A DNA stretch of 61,626 nt from an uncultured Alphaproteobacteria bacterium (GTDB lineage Bacteria; Pseudomonadota; Alphaproteobacteria; RF32; CAG-239). Numbering within the stretch: position 1 is the stretch's first letter; each line of letters starts with the position of its first letter. Positions 15,883 to 25,300 of this stretch are shown here, in pieces. The position numbers were made by a program, and so were the translations under genes. The DNA is taken from contig CALXYB010000010.1 in assembly GCA_944392835.1 (NCBI GenBank), positions 1-61,626 on the forward strand, read 5' to 3'. Below the pieces are notes generated by a model. It was not told where the DNA came from, did no database searches, and saw only the letters and a list, made by a program, of their open reading frames with translations.

Positions 15883-16416
15883 CTATTTCATAAAACCGAC
15901 ACGCACCGCCTCCGCGAAGATTGCGCCGTTTTTATTTTCTGCATTTTGGTAGAAAATTGTATCTCCAGGCTGAGCCAAGAGCACATCTTCCACAAAAGCA
16001 GCCTTGTCGAAGCGGTAAAGGACAAAGTCTTTTCCTTCTTTGGCATAGACAAGTTTTCTGTCTGAGCCATTCCAACAGCGGTCAATAACAACAGCATTGT
16101 CAAGCCTTTCTCCTTGTCGTTGAGAGATAAAATAAGGTATGGCTTTGCCATCCTTAAATATCATTTTATCGCCAACGGCACAAAGAACATAGCCGTTTCC
16201 TTTCTTAATTCTGAGGTTTGTACCGTCATCAAACTTAAAATACGCTTGAACTCTTCCGCGTGTTTGTGGCGAAAGATACATTCTGCTAATTGTTTTGATG
16301 ACAATAACTGTATCGTTCTCGGCTGTAGCAATATTTTCCTCTGCCTTGTTGCTACTGCAAGACATTGCGACCATCATCATCCCGAAAATGGCAGCAAAAA
16401 TTTTAATTTTATACAT
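15883..16416 (-). CDS. Lipoprotein of unknown function, 177 residues
   Basis: The start is the ATG at 16416 (MYKIKIFAAIFGMMMVAMSC), giving a clean lipoprotein signal with Cys20; the upstream TTG extension is unlikely. The mature part has a beta-rich appearance with conserved aromatic and Gly residues (FDDGTNLRIKKGNGYVLC). No family recognised. Its terminator is at 15843-15869. It is probably an inner- or outer-membrane lipoprotein facing the periplasm. Confidence 0.7.
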   Translation of the reverse strand: MYKIKIFAAIFGMMMVAMSCSSNKAEENIATAENDTVIVIKTISRMYLSPQTRGRVQAYFKFDDGTNLRIKKGNGYVLCAVGDKMIFKDGKAIPYFISQRQGERLDNAVVIDRCWNGSDRKLVYAKEGKDFVLYRFDKAAFVEDVLLAQPGDTIFYQNAENKNGAIFAEAVRVGFMK

Positions 16417-16555
16417 AATGAATAGTTTAGATTTAGACAAAAAATATCATAAATTTAGGTGGATGTCAATGTGTCATAAATTTTTTTATTGAAATTAAGC
16501 TCAAAATCTAATAACTTTCGCAGAAAATTATAAATTTTGTTAAAATTATTCGGTT

Positions 16556-16822
16556 ATGAAAAACTTATTATTAAATTCTTTTTTGCAGAAAAAGATGGTG
16601 TTTAACAAGAGCGTATTATTTGGGGCAACAATTTTTTGCCTGAGCGCTTTTTTATGTGTGAGTGTTGGCTGTGCTTCAAAGAGAGTAGGGATTGATGATA
16701 ATTTACATTATCCGGATTCAATTCCGACAATCCATGAACCGGATAATCCCACCCCCGCAAACTTGCCGCTAAAACGCCCAAAGAGCAAAACACAAAAGCA
16801 TTCTGCAAATAACGCAATGTAA
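16556..16822 (+). CDS. Small lipoprotein, 88 residues
   Basis: An N-terminal positively charged region and a hydrophobic stretch end in LCVSVGCASKR, a lipobox with Cys39 if the first ATG is used; an internal ATG (residue 14, MVFNKSVLFG) would give a more typical signal length. The mature part is Pro-rich (PDNPTPANLPLKRPKSK) and hydrophilic. It ends with a strong terminator at 16824-16851. Confidence 0.65.
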   Translation: MKNLLLNSFLQKKMVFNKSVLFGATIFCLSAFLCVSVGCASKRVGIDDNLHYPDSIPTIHEPDNPTPANLPLKRPKSKTQKHSANNAM

Positions 16823-16823
16823 A

Positions 16824-16851
16824 CAAAAGGCTGGTTAACCCCAGCCTTTTG
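16824..16851 (+). terminator. Intrinsic terminator
   Basis: CAAAAGGCTGG/CCAGCCTTTTG stem, 11 bp; functions on the plus strand and possibly both. Confidence 0.8.
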
Positions 16852-16918
16852 TGGCATATTGACAAAGCATAAATTTTGACTACATTCAATTCAAAAGTAA
16901 TAATTTTGGCAAAAGAAA

Positions 16919-17752
16919 ATGAAACTTAAAGACATTGATATCAGCAAAGAAAAACAACAACTTTACGCAGCCTATGAAAACTGTTTTAATCTGGTTAAAA
17001 AAGACGATTTCTTAAAGGGATATGCCAACGAGAAAATAAAACATTCCATGCAAGTGGTTGGTGCCGGAAATTATATTTTGAAAAATGAGAAGAGTTTTCA
17101 AAACAAATCTGCCGAATTTTTCAAAAAAGGCAAATTAGTTTGTTTATGGCATGATATCGGGCGTTTTGAAGAGATAATCTTACTGTCCCAAAAGCAGAGA
17201 TGTCCTCAAGGTCATAGTTATTTGAGTTATAAAATTTTAAAAGAAGCAGGCTGCGCGGATTTAAGTATTTTATTACCAATAAAAGGCCATGGCGGAATGC
17301 CCGAAGCTTTGGCCGAAGATGAAGAATATCAAAATATTAAAGACCCTAAACAAAAAGCTGAAGTTGAAGAATTATATAAGCTTGTGAAAGACGCAGATAA
17401 AATTGCCAATATGTATCTTCATAAAGCAGACAAACGCCTGTTTAAGGATTTGTTTTTTTCAAGTTTGAGCAAGCAAAAAAAATATGCTTCGTTAAGTCCA
17501 GCTGTTCTTGATTGTGTTTATAAGCATCGTATCGTAAAGACTCAAGATATCGTATCTTTTTCAGACCGAATAGTGCAGATTTTATGCTTTGTGCACGAAC
17601 TTTACTATCAGCCATCCTATACTTTTTTACAAAAGCACAAAATTTTAGATGAACTGTTTTCGGACCTAAATCAGTTCTGTCCCAATAAAGAGCATGTTTT
17701 GGAAATAGAAAAATGTATCCGAGATTATATGAATAATCAGATAAAAGACTAA
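16919..17752 (+). CDS. HD-domain phosphohydrolase
   Basis: A 277-residue protein with metal-binding residues spaced as in HD domains: His in IKHSMQVV (about 43), His-Asp in LWHDIGRFEE (about 78), His in GHSYLSYK and GHGG, and Asp in VKDADKIAN. The family hydrolyses phosphate esters, often nucleotides; the substrate is unknown here. No signal peptide. The stop overlaps by 4 bp that of the convergent CNNM gene. Confidence 0.85.
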   Translation: MKLKDIDISKEKQQLYAAYENCFNLVKKDDFLKGYANEKIKHSMQVVGAGNYILKNEKSFQNKSAEFFKKGKLVCLWHDIGRFEEIILLSQKQRCPQGHSYLSYKILKEAGCADLSILLPIKGHGGMPEALAEDEEYQNIKDPKQKAEVEELYKLVKDADKIANMYLHKADKRLFKDLFFSSLSKQKKYASLSPAVLDCVYKHRIVKTQDIVSFSDRIVQILCFVHELYYQPSYTFLQKHKILDELFSDLNQFCPNKEHVLEIEKCIRDYMNNQIKD

Positions 17753-19065
17753 TTCTCCACTTTTTGCAGAACAGCTTGCTCTATCCTATGTCCATTTGTT
17801 TTCACCAACCGAATACGTAGGTTTTTATAAGTAAGCCTAATATTCTTTTTATCGCTGGATATCTCGCTCATCAAAGATAACACAAAACCGGCAAAGGTGT
17901 CGCAGTCAATTTCAGAGAGCTTCATTCCCAAAATTTTTTCAACTTCTTCAATAGGTGTACATCCCTGAATAAGCCATGAGTTTTTATTAATAGGTTTAAT
18001 GTTAGGTATTGCCGGAGGAGCGTTTACATCATCTTCCAAATCGCCGACAATTTCTTCCAATAAGTCATTCATGGTAACAATGCCGGAAATTCCGCCGTAT
18101 TCATCAACCACAATAGCAAAGTGAATGCGGCTTTTCTGCATATTGTGAAACAGGTCATCAATATATATGGTCTCAGGAATAAAGAGTACCGGCTTAACCG
18201 CCTCATTCAAAATTGCAGATTTTCCTTGCGGCTTATATTTGAAGTAGTCTTTTATGTTTAAAATACCCAAGATATTGTCATAATTATCCTGATAAATGGG
18301 ATAAACGGAATATCTTGTCTCAATCATAATGCTTTCCCAAGCACTTATGTCATCATCAATATTTAAGAGCTGAACATTTGTGCGGTGTGTCATTACGTCA
18401 TAAGCAACTTTGTCATCAAACTCAAACACATTATGAATCATTTTCTTTTCATCGTCATCAATTGTGCCGTTTTCGCTGCCGACATCAATCATAATCCGGA
18501 TTTCTTCTTCCGTCACATTTTCGTTTTTCTCATCAGGATTAATCCCGATTAAGCGAAGGGATATATTGGTTGAAACGGTTAAGAACCAAACAATGGGAGA
18601 GAATATTTTAGCAATGATATAAATCAATGATGACATAAATAAGCCTATTTTTTCGGCATGTTGCATTGCAATTCTCTTTGGTACCAATTCGCCCCAGATG
18701 AGTGTGATATAAGAAAGAATAAGCGTAATACCGATAACCGATAAAACATCAAGTTTCTTAGGCGAAATAGTAACTCCCAAAGAAACCAGCCAGTCCACAA
18801 TTCTGTCCGAGAAGTTATCAGCAGCAAAAGCGCTGCCCAAAAATCCGGCCAAGGTAATGCCGACTTGGATTGTTGCCAAAAACTTGGCAGGCTGAGCAGT
18901 GAGTGAGGCGAGGCGCATAGCGCGTCTGTCGCCGTCTTCGGCCATTCTTTTGAGCTTATTGTCATTGATGGAAATAACGGCAATCTCCGCACAGGCAAAA
19001 ATCGCGTTAAAAAGGATTAAGATAGCTTGGAATAATAATAACTCGGTTATTGTGTATTCTGACAT
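17749..19065 (-). CDS. CNNM/CorC (HlyC-type) transporter protein
   Basis: A 438-residue protein. The N-terminal DUF21/CNNM membrane domain (about 1-190, four segments) has the [20 protein letters not shown] start; two CBS domains follow (about 205-330; [16 protein letters not shown] and [20 protein letters not shown]), then a C-terminal CorC_HlyC domain. Family members export or exchange Mg2+ or other divalent cations, with nucleotides bound by the CBS pair. The start at 19065 has a GGAAA site. The downstream HD gene converges. Confidence 0.92.
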   Translation of the reverse strand: MSEYTITELLLFQAILILFNAIFACAEIAVISINDNKLKRMAEDGDRRAMRLASLTAQPAKFLATIQVGITLAGFLGSAFAADNFSDRIVDWLVSLGVTISPKKLDVLSVIGITLILSYITLIWGELVPKRIAMQHAEKIGLFMSSLIYIIAKIFSPIVWFLTVSTNISLRLIGINPDEKNENVTEEEIRIMIDVGSENGTIDDDEKKMIHNVFEFDDKVAYDVMTHRTNVQLLNIDDDISAWESIMIETRYSVYPIYQDNYDNILGILNIKDYFKYKPQGKSAILNEAVKPVLFIPETIYIDDLFHNMQKSRIHFAIVVDEYGGISGIVTMNDLLEEIVGDLEDDVNAPPAIPNIKPINKNSWLIQGCTPIEEVEKILGMKLSEIDCDTFAGFVLSLMSEISSDKKNIRLTYKNLRIRLVKTNGHRIEQAVLQKVEN

Positions 19066-19188
19066 AAAATATTTCCATTGTTGTTTGTAATTACTACAAG
19101 TTTATAGGCATATAAAAATTTTTCAAGCATATTTATTTCTTATTTAATAAGTATAATTGACAAAAAAGACAAATAAACTATATTATAC

Positions 19189-19371
19189 ATGATAAATTTA
19201 AGAATTATGAAGGAAATTAAAATTAGCGGAGCGATTATCTTTATGATAATTTCCGTGTTCGTTTTAATCAGCATTATCCCGCCGCAAAATGGAGGAATAA
19301 TGTTAGTTTTAGCAATCCTCATCTTGGAGGTTGCTTTGTTTTTTAGGTTACTGCACTATCTTTACAAATAG
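19189..19371 (+). CDS. Small two-segment membrane protein
   Basis: A 60-residue frame with two hydrophobic helices separated by PPQNGG. The start may be 19189 or the ATG at 19207. No strong ribosome site. The reverse frame (19140-19322) is also hydrophobic but less protein-like. A strong hairpin-terminator follows at 19384, which supports transcription in this direction. Function unknown. Confidence 0.45.
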   Translation: MINLRIMKEIKISGAIIFMIISVFVLISIIPPQNGGIMLVLAILILEVALFFRLLHYLYK

Positions 19372-19383
19372 CGCCCCTATCAG

Positions 19384-19432
19384 AAAAGAGGATTTGCACC
19401 TGATTATATCAAGGTCCATTTCCTCTTTTTTT
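19384..19432 (+). terminator. Terminator with a long symmetric hairpin
   Basis: AAAAGAGGA (19384-19392) pairs with TCCTCTTTT (19421-19429). Inside are a TG/CA pair and CCTGAT/ATCAAGG (one bulge), separated by symmetric 2x2 internal loops, and the outer stem runs into a T run. It is longer than a typical terminator and could be the 3' end of a small RNA. Confidence 0.65.
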
Positions 19433-19618
19433 ACAAGTCAGATGAATAGTGTCATACAATATAAAAAGCCTTGACAAGCAGAATGAATAATACCACATAA
19501 TTTCAAATCAGACAAATATAAGACAAGAAGATGAAAAAATTGTTCGGGTTATAGCCGTTAAAATAAATATCTTCTAACTTTTAAAACTTAATATATATAG
19601 AGAGAGAAAAATAAGAAA

Positions 19619-19708
19619 TTTTTCCTAAAAGTTGTTGATATATTCACTTGCAACTTGAAAATTGTATTTAATTTTGCTATAAGAAAAAAGCCACTTGGGA
19701 TAAGTGCG
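19619..19708 (+). repeat. Promoter-hairpin module, copy 2
   Basis: Second copy of the module at 99-189. The conserved parts are the CCTAAAAGTTGTTGATATAT block, the TTGAAAATTGTAT promoter core and the CACTT/AAGTG hairpin (19692-19706). The 19433-19618 stretch before it holds no gene I can support. Confidence 0.75.
19655..19683 (+). promoter_or_regulatory. Sigma70-type promoter of the muramidase leader
   Basis: TTGAAA at 19655-19660, a 17-nt spacer and TATAAG at 19678-19683, with a predicted start near 19690. A terminator hairpin follows within 60 nt, so the short RNA may be released or attenuated before the GH108 gene. Confidence 0.65.
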
Positions 19709-19712
19709 CGCA

Positions 19713-19747
19713 AAATCCGAAGATTTAGTTCTTCGGATTTTTTTGTT
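19713..19747 (+). terminator. Attenuator-like terminator before the GH108 gene
   Basis: AAATCCGAAGA/TCTTCGGATTT 11-bp stem with a 6-nt loop and a T run, placed 28 bp before the ATG of the GH108 gene and about 25 nt after the predicted transcription start. Confidence 0.8.
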
Positions 19748-19775
19748 TTAAAAAATTACGAATAAGGAAAAAGCC

Positions 19776-20771
19776 ATGTCTAATTTAATTCAATACATCG
19801 TTCAAGAAGACCCCGAAGAAGAGCTGAAAAAGAAACAATCTCAAACACTGCTTTCAAGAGAGCTTTCTTCTCAAGAAGATACTGATAAAAACTATAAATT
19901 TAACTCACGTCATTTGTTGGAGAATGATTTTTCTCACCTTCAATCTAAACCAGCACCCACGGCTCGGTCTTACCTATCACAAGCATTAGCTAAAAATGTG
20001 GTAAAAGAAGGAAGTAAAGTAAGCTCTGCTTTATCTCCGAAATCCATCGGAAATGATGCCGCTTCATACAAAATTGCACAGAATACCAAAGGAAATGAGG
20101 TAAATGATGTCGCTAAACGAGTTACCTTTAATGATGTTTATTGGGGATATGGTAGCAGAACGAATACTCATCAAATTGAGGGAGGGTATAATAATAACAG
20201 GGCTAATGATAGAGGGGGCCCAACAAATTTCGCTGTTACACAAAATACTCTTAATGAATACAATAATTGGAAAAGTTCTTTAAGAACAGGATTTAATTTT
20301 CCAAAAGATGTAAAAGATTTAAAACCAGAGCAAGCTAGGCAAATACTAGATGAACGATTTTATCAAGCATATAATATTAAAGCTATTCAAAATGCAATGA
20401 TTGCCAGAAATGTTTTTGATGCTGAAATCAACCAAGGTACTCGTGCCGGAAAATGGTTAGCAGAGATTGCTAATGAATATTTTGGAACTAATTATCCGCA
20501 AAATATGGTTATTTCGCCTCAATTAGCAGAAAAGATTAACCAATTACCAGAACCAGATGCTATCAAAATAAATAATGCATATATTAAAAAACGCATGAAA
20601 GAATATCTAAATCTAATTGATAAAGACCATAGTCAAATAAATAACATTAAAAGTTGGTATAATCGGGCAAAAAATCTTTACAGCAATCCAGAAGAATTTG
20701 ATAAACTATATCAATCCACACTTGACGAATATCTTAATAGGAAATATTCTCAATATTATGATAGGAAATAA
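19776..20771 (+). CDS. GH108-type muramidase (TtsA/endolysin-like)
   Basis: A 331-residue protein. The motif EGGYNNNRANDRGGPTNFAV at about residues 135-154 matches the GH108 core, with catalytic Glu135 followed by the D-x-GG-x-T element. A C-terminal part with FYQAYNIKAIQNAMIARNVF and VFDAEINQGTRAGKWL matches the PG-binding-3 half of the family. GH108 enzymes cleave peptidoglycan in phage lysis or in TtsA-type toxin release. The N-terminal 110 residues are low-complexity and there is no signal peptide, so export would need a holin or another route. An AAGGAAAA ribosome site precedes the ATG. Probably co-transcribed with the exported protein at 20785. Confidence 0.8.
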   Translation: MSNLIQYIVQEDPEEELKKKQSQTLLSRELSSQEDTDKNYKFNSRHLLENDFSHLQSKPAPTARSYLSQALAKNVVKEGSKVSSALSPKSIGNDAASYKIAQNTKGNEVNDVAKRVTFNDVYWGYGSRTNTHQIEGGYNNNRANDRGGPTNFAVTQNTLNEYNNWKSSLRTGFNFPKDVKDLKPEQARQILDERFYQAYNIKAIQNAMIARNVFDAEINQGTRAGKWLAEIANEYFGTNYPQNMVISPQLAEKINQLPEPDAIKINNAYIKKRMKEYLNLIDKDHSQINNIKSWYNRAKNLYSNPEEFDKLYQSTLDEYLNRKYSQYYDRK

Positions 20772-20784
20772 AAAGGAAACTTAA

Positions 20785-21261
20785 ATGCGCATTCTTTTCA
20801 TTTGCTCTTGTATATTGTTCTCTTCATCATTTGCCTATGCCTATGAATGTAGCAGAGAAAACGCTAAACTTATAGAAAAATTAGAAATTAAATTAGATAA
20901 TTGTAAAATTGATATGCCTGATAATGCAACTGATATTGAGATGATTAACGCTTATGATAATTTAACAAATTGTACAAAAGATGTTGCTTATCAAATGTTT
21001 GATTCTTTCTATAAAAATAAAAATCAGAGTGTTAAAAATAATTTTAACAAAGTTATTGAGGCAACTTATTTACACTATCAAAATTTGATTGAAAATAGTG
21101 ATTTAGCACAAAAATTATATACAGGTACAATGTATGAAGTCCGAGTGAAGACCAATGCAAGCCTAAAGATAAAAGAAATTGTGCAAGAATATTTACAAGA
21201 AATGAAATCACAATGTGCTGATTTATCTGATTTACCAGATGATATTAACATAAAAATCTAG
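20785..21261 (+). CDS. Exported 158-residue protein, candidate muramidase partner
   Basis: A signal peptide (LFICSCILFSSSFAYA) is followed by a helical Cys-containing domain (ECSRENAKLIEKLEIKLDNC, later NLTNCTKD and SQCADLS). The Cys placement and helical content recall LprI-like lysozyme inhibitors, but the match is loose. It starts 13 bp after the GH108 stop behind AAAAGGAAA, so it is in the same operon. A periplasmic inhibitor, immunity or accessory protein for the muramidase is the natural hypothesis. Confidence 0.7.
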   Translation: MRILFICSCILFSSSFAYAYECSRENAKLIEKLEIKLDNCKIDMPDNATDIEMINAYDNLTNCTKDVAYQMFDSFYKNKNQSVKNNFNKVIEATYLHYQNLIENSDLAQKLYTGTMYEVRVKTNASLKIKEIVQEYLQEMKSQCADLSDLPDDINIKI

Positions 21262-21265
21262 AATT

Positions 21266-21297
21266 AATGGCGGCTTAAAAATTAAAGCCGCCATTTT
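21266..21297. terminator. Shared terminator of convergent genes
   Basis: AATGGCGGC/GCCGCCATT stem followed by T residues; it overlaps the last codons of the minus-strand gene. Confidence 0.75.
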
Positions 21298-21763
21298 TGG
21301 CTTCTAAAACATCAATCAATAAATTATACATATCCCCATTTAATCTATGCTCCAGCATTAATTTTCCTAAAGACGTATCATTTTTATATTGATTTTTACA
21401 TTCTTTTTCACCACTATCTTCCGAACAAAAATATAAGGATTTATATAAATTAAATCTCGCATTTTCATCTGTTTCTATATTTTTAGTGAAATAATCAATT
21501 TCTTCTGGTTGTAAGTAATCTTGAATTTGCTTCAAGATATTATCCTTAATACAATTTTTAATTTTACGCACGCGTTCAACATCTGCAATATTGCCAATAA
21601 TTACGTTATTTTCGTTTACTAATGAAATTTTTTTCTCACAGTCTTCATAGATTGTTTTAGCCTGCTGTTCTGCTAACTTTTGAGGAGTTAAATTTTCTTC
21701 TGCATTGGCAGGACTAATTGTAAAAAAAATTGCTAATAGCCATAAAATCTTTTTCATCATCAA
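21275..21763 (-). CDS. Exported 162-residue protein, unknown function
   Basis: A signal peptide (ILWLLAIFFTISPANA) is followed by a helical domain with four cysteines (YEDCEKKI, KNCIKDN, FCSEDSGEKECKN). Size, composition and Cys spacing are similar in style to the 20785 protein on the opposite strand, although sequence identity is low. It may be a second periplasmic helper or a divergent paralogue. Confidence 0.65.
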   Translation of the reverse strand: MMMKKILWLLAIFFTISPANAEENLTPQKLAEQQAKTIYEDCEKKISLVNENNVIIGNIADVERVRKIKNCIKDNILKQIQDYLQPEEIDYFTKNIETDENARFNLYKSLYFCSEDSGEKECKNQYKNDTSLGKLMLEHRLNGDMYNLLIDVLEAKNGGFNF

Positions 21764-22020
21764 CCTCCCGAGATTTTGATGTATTTTAGTATAATATGCA
21801 AAATTGAAAATATAGTTAAATAAAAAATTGAAGGGATTTTTTTTCTATTCGGTGCATTTAAAATTTTATGCCTGAGTTTTAAGAATATGGTTCACCAAGA
21901 AATACAAGAATGTATAAAACCTGATTAAGTGAAGAAATTTGTAAAAGCCTCATATATGAGAGATTGAAAAAGTCCATAATTAAATAAAAATTATAGTTTT
22001 CCCCTTTTTCTGAATTTTAA
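21764..22020. other. Intergenic region without recognised content
   Basis: About 257 bp of AT-rich sequence between the gene starting at 21763 on the minus strand and the promoter of the structured RNA. I see no frame with a ribosome site. It should contain the promoter of the 21275 gene. Confidence 0.6.
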
Positions 22021-22048
22021 TTGAATTTCAAAAAATATACGTTATAGT
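22021..22048 (+). promoter_or_regulatory. Promoter of the 22055 structured RNA
   Basis: TTGAAT at 22021-22026, a 16-nt spacer and TATAGT at 22043-22048; predicted transcription start near 22055. Confidence 0.6.
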
Positions 22049-22054
22049 AAATTT

Positions 22055-22336
22055 TAGATAGGGGACACTCTATCAAGAACCAGAGATGGTTCGGGGCTTT
22101 CATCGGCTCTTATAGTCGTCGGTGTTGGATATAACATCGTCATATTGTCAGCTACTCATCATAGCCGACAGTAAATATATCCCCGATACATAGCAATATG
22201 GTCGGGGAGCTTTTAGCGTATGTTCAGGAACCATATTGCTATCTCTGAAAAAATATGGCTCTAAAGGTTAAAGGAATCATTTGCGACTATATGATTGATG
22301 AACTCTCCGACCACCTTAAACAGGTGGTTTTCTTTT
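22055..22336 (+). ncRNA. Highly structured RNA with an H-type pseudoknot and terminator
   Basis: About 280 nt of unknown class. Hairpins: GATAG/CTATC (22057-22074), GAACC/GGTTC (22077-22092), CGGTGTT/AACATCG (about 22119-22138, one wobble). CGGCT 22104-22108 can pair with AGCCG 22163-22167. CCCCGA 22181-22186 pairs with TCGGGG 22202-22207, and the intervening AGCAATATGG 22192-22201 pairs perfectly (10 bp) with CCATATTGCT 22231-22240, which makes an H-type pseudoknot. A second TCGGGG at 22091-22096 competes for CCCCGA. AATCAT/ATGATT and a terminator (CCACCT 22311-22316, AGGTGG 22322-22327, T run) close the RNA. It lies 32 bp before an autotransporter ATG, so it may be a cis-regulatory leader or an independent small RNA. 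Confidence 0.75.
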
Positions 22337-22368
22337 AATTGCAATTAAAGAAAAGGAAGTTTAATCAT

Positions 22369-25300
22369 ATGAAAAAATCTTTATTAATGACAACAGCATT
22401 GGTTGCGCTGGTGAGTGCATCTAATGCTTATGCAGAAACAATTATTGACAGTAGTGATAATAATTGGAGCAATGAATATGGAGAGACAGGGTATCAAGTC
22501 TCATCACCAGCAGATATAGCTGATACTAACTTAATTGTTAATGGTACGGATATTTATTTTACAGATGCGTCTGGTAGTTTTTCTGTTTCTGAAGGGGATG
22601 AGCTTGAACTCAATGATGGTCGTATTCATGCTGATAATCTCAATAATTCAGTAAAAATATCGGGAGGTAAAATAACCGCTATTGGTAATCCCGAGAGTAT
22701 AAATGAAGCGGGAATTTGGGCAAATAATGTTGAGATTTCGGGCGGTGAAATAAATCTACAGAATGGTATGATTAAAAATAATACTACTGGCAATTTTACC
22801 ATGACCGATGGACATATTAAAATGAATATGGTGGAAGGGGTCAGTAATGCAATTGGTTCCGAAGGAGACAATGCAACAATCAATATTTCTGGAGGAAAAA
22901 TTGATGTTGTCGGCGGTTCATCGGTTACATCAAACAAATTTGTTGATTCAAATATTTTTATGTCTCAAAATATTAATGTAAGCGGTGGAGAAATTAATAT
23001 TGCTTCGGGAGCAAATCTAAAAACAGTAACAGGACCTTCCGGGGTTGAGGGTTGGGAATCTGATAATCCTTTTGAGGACGCAAAAATTCAAGAAAAAGCA
23101 ACAATCAACCTAACAGATTCTGGCACAATTAACCTTTCAGGAGGATTGCTTGCAAATGTTTCTGGTAACGGTAATGGTAATGTAAATATTAAAGATTCAT
23201 CGGCCTTACTTAATGGTGATCTCTCTGGTGCTAACTTAACCTTTGAAGCAGACCATTCTTTAAGCCAAGCTATCTCGGGCAGTATTTCTAATTTAGCTTC
23301 TTTGAGTGTTAATAAAGGAACCTTGACATATGATAAACCTTCGGAAGGTCTTTTAGGCAATGTGAATGTTGCTCAAGGAGCGGGATTAAATGTTAATACA
23401 TTTATGCAAACCAATGATTTAACGCTTAACGGAAAAGTCAGCATCAATGATGATGTCGCCGCACAAGGAAATATCACAATAGCCGATGCAACGATTGATT
23501 TGAATGGCAAGTCATTAAATGCCATAAAAGAAGGTATTACAATGACGAGCGGAACCATCAATATGAACAATGGCTCAGGCGACCAAGATTTAACCCTTTG
23601 GGCGGCTAAAGATATTAATATCTCTGGCGGTACAATTAATATGAATGGTCGCGAAGCATACATTGACACATTTTATGACTTACTTGACCAAAATCATAAG
23701 CCGCTTACCAAACCGGACAATCCGGGAAATATTAATATTTCTAATGCGACCATTAACGTTAACAGCAATTCGGCGGAAATATCTTCCGAAGGAGAGATTA
23801 ATGTTTACGATAATGCGGTAATCAATATCGCATCGGGCGCAAAATTGTCTTCCCATGAGAGCTTTAAAATTGAAAATGCAGATTTGGTATTAGGTGATAA
23901 GGCCACTATCAATCTTACCGGTACAGGCGCAATTAATATTGCCGGTAATTTGGCGGCACATGTTGAAGGTAATGGTAATCTGAACATTAAGTCTTCTAAT
24001 GCCGTAATTGATGGCGATATAAAAGGCTCGCAATTAACCTTTGAGGCAGACCATTCTTTGAGTAAAGCTCTATTGGGTAAGAATATTGAATTAGCTTCTT
24101 TGAACGTTAACAAAGGCACGTTGACTTTTGATGAACAACCAACTTCAATCACCAATTTGAATGTTGCCGGAGGTTTGGATATTGGTACCAATACCGTAAA
24201 AGCGACCAATGTTTCCTTCAAAGACAACTCCACGCTTAAATTCACGGTTGCCGGTAAAGAAGACGGAAGTTATGGTAAAATTAAAGCCGATACGATTAAT
24301 GTCAGCACAACCGGCACTAAACTGGATTTAACCTTAAACAGCAGTGTTTTGGGTAAAGATGAAGCAAAAGAATTTACTATTCTTGATGGTAAAGTTACCG
24401 GAGATTTTGCGGAGTTAAGCAAAAACAGCCGTTATGAATTTAAAAAATTAGGAAACGGTCAATATAAAATTACGGGAAAAGCCTCAGCGGCTGATATTGC
24501 GACAGAAGCCGGTGGTAGTGCCAACAATGTCGGCACGGCAACGGCTTGGGATGGTGTTTCTTTAGATAACCCGAGCGGTTCAACTTCTGGAAAAGTTGCC
24601 AATGCCTTGGCTGAATTGGCAGGTAAACCGGATGCCGCCTCACAAAAGGCTTATGTAGATGCTTTGACCGCGGTTGCTCCTGAGGTTGCGCCAATGGTTC
24701 AACATACACAAACTGAAACCGCAAACCAAGTCTTTGGCGCTGTTGGTACTCGTTTAACAGGTGGTAGCATTTCCACTGGTGGTGAAGGTATGTCTTCCGG
24801 TGATAATATCTTTGAACGTGCCGCAATGTGGGTTCAAGGCTTGTTTAATAAATCTAAACTTGATGACACTTCAAAATCTTATGGCTTTGATGCAGATTCA
24901 AACGGTATCGCCATGGGTGCTGAAAAATATGTAACGGAAGACACCAAAGTCGGTTTAGGTTATGCTTATACCAACACCGATATTGACGGCTTCAAAAGAG
25001 ATACCGATGTTGATACACATACTGCCTTTGTTTATGGAGAATATAAGCCGAGTAATTGGTATGTTAACGGTATCGCCTCATACGGCTGGTCAGATTATGA
25101 CGAAAGCAAGAATGTTGCCGGAATTAATGTTAAGTCTGACTATGATGCCGAAACCTTTGGTTTGCAAGCTATGACCGGTTATGACATGCAAATGAAACAC
25201 TTCGGTTTAACTCCTGAAGTTGGTTTGCGCTATGTTCACATTAGCCAAGACAGCTATAAAGATTCTGCCGACCAAAGAGTATCTGCAAATGATAGCGATA

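Noticed and set aside
19140..19322. Minus-strand membrane-like frame
   Set aside because: It overlaps the plus-strand frame at 19189, which is followed by a terminator; no independent support.
22055..22336. tmRNA or RNase P RNA
   Set aside because: I see neither the tRNA-like ends and tag of tmRNA nor the conserved core motifs of RNase P RNA.
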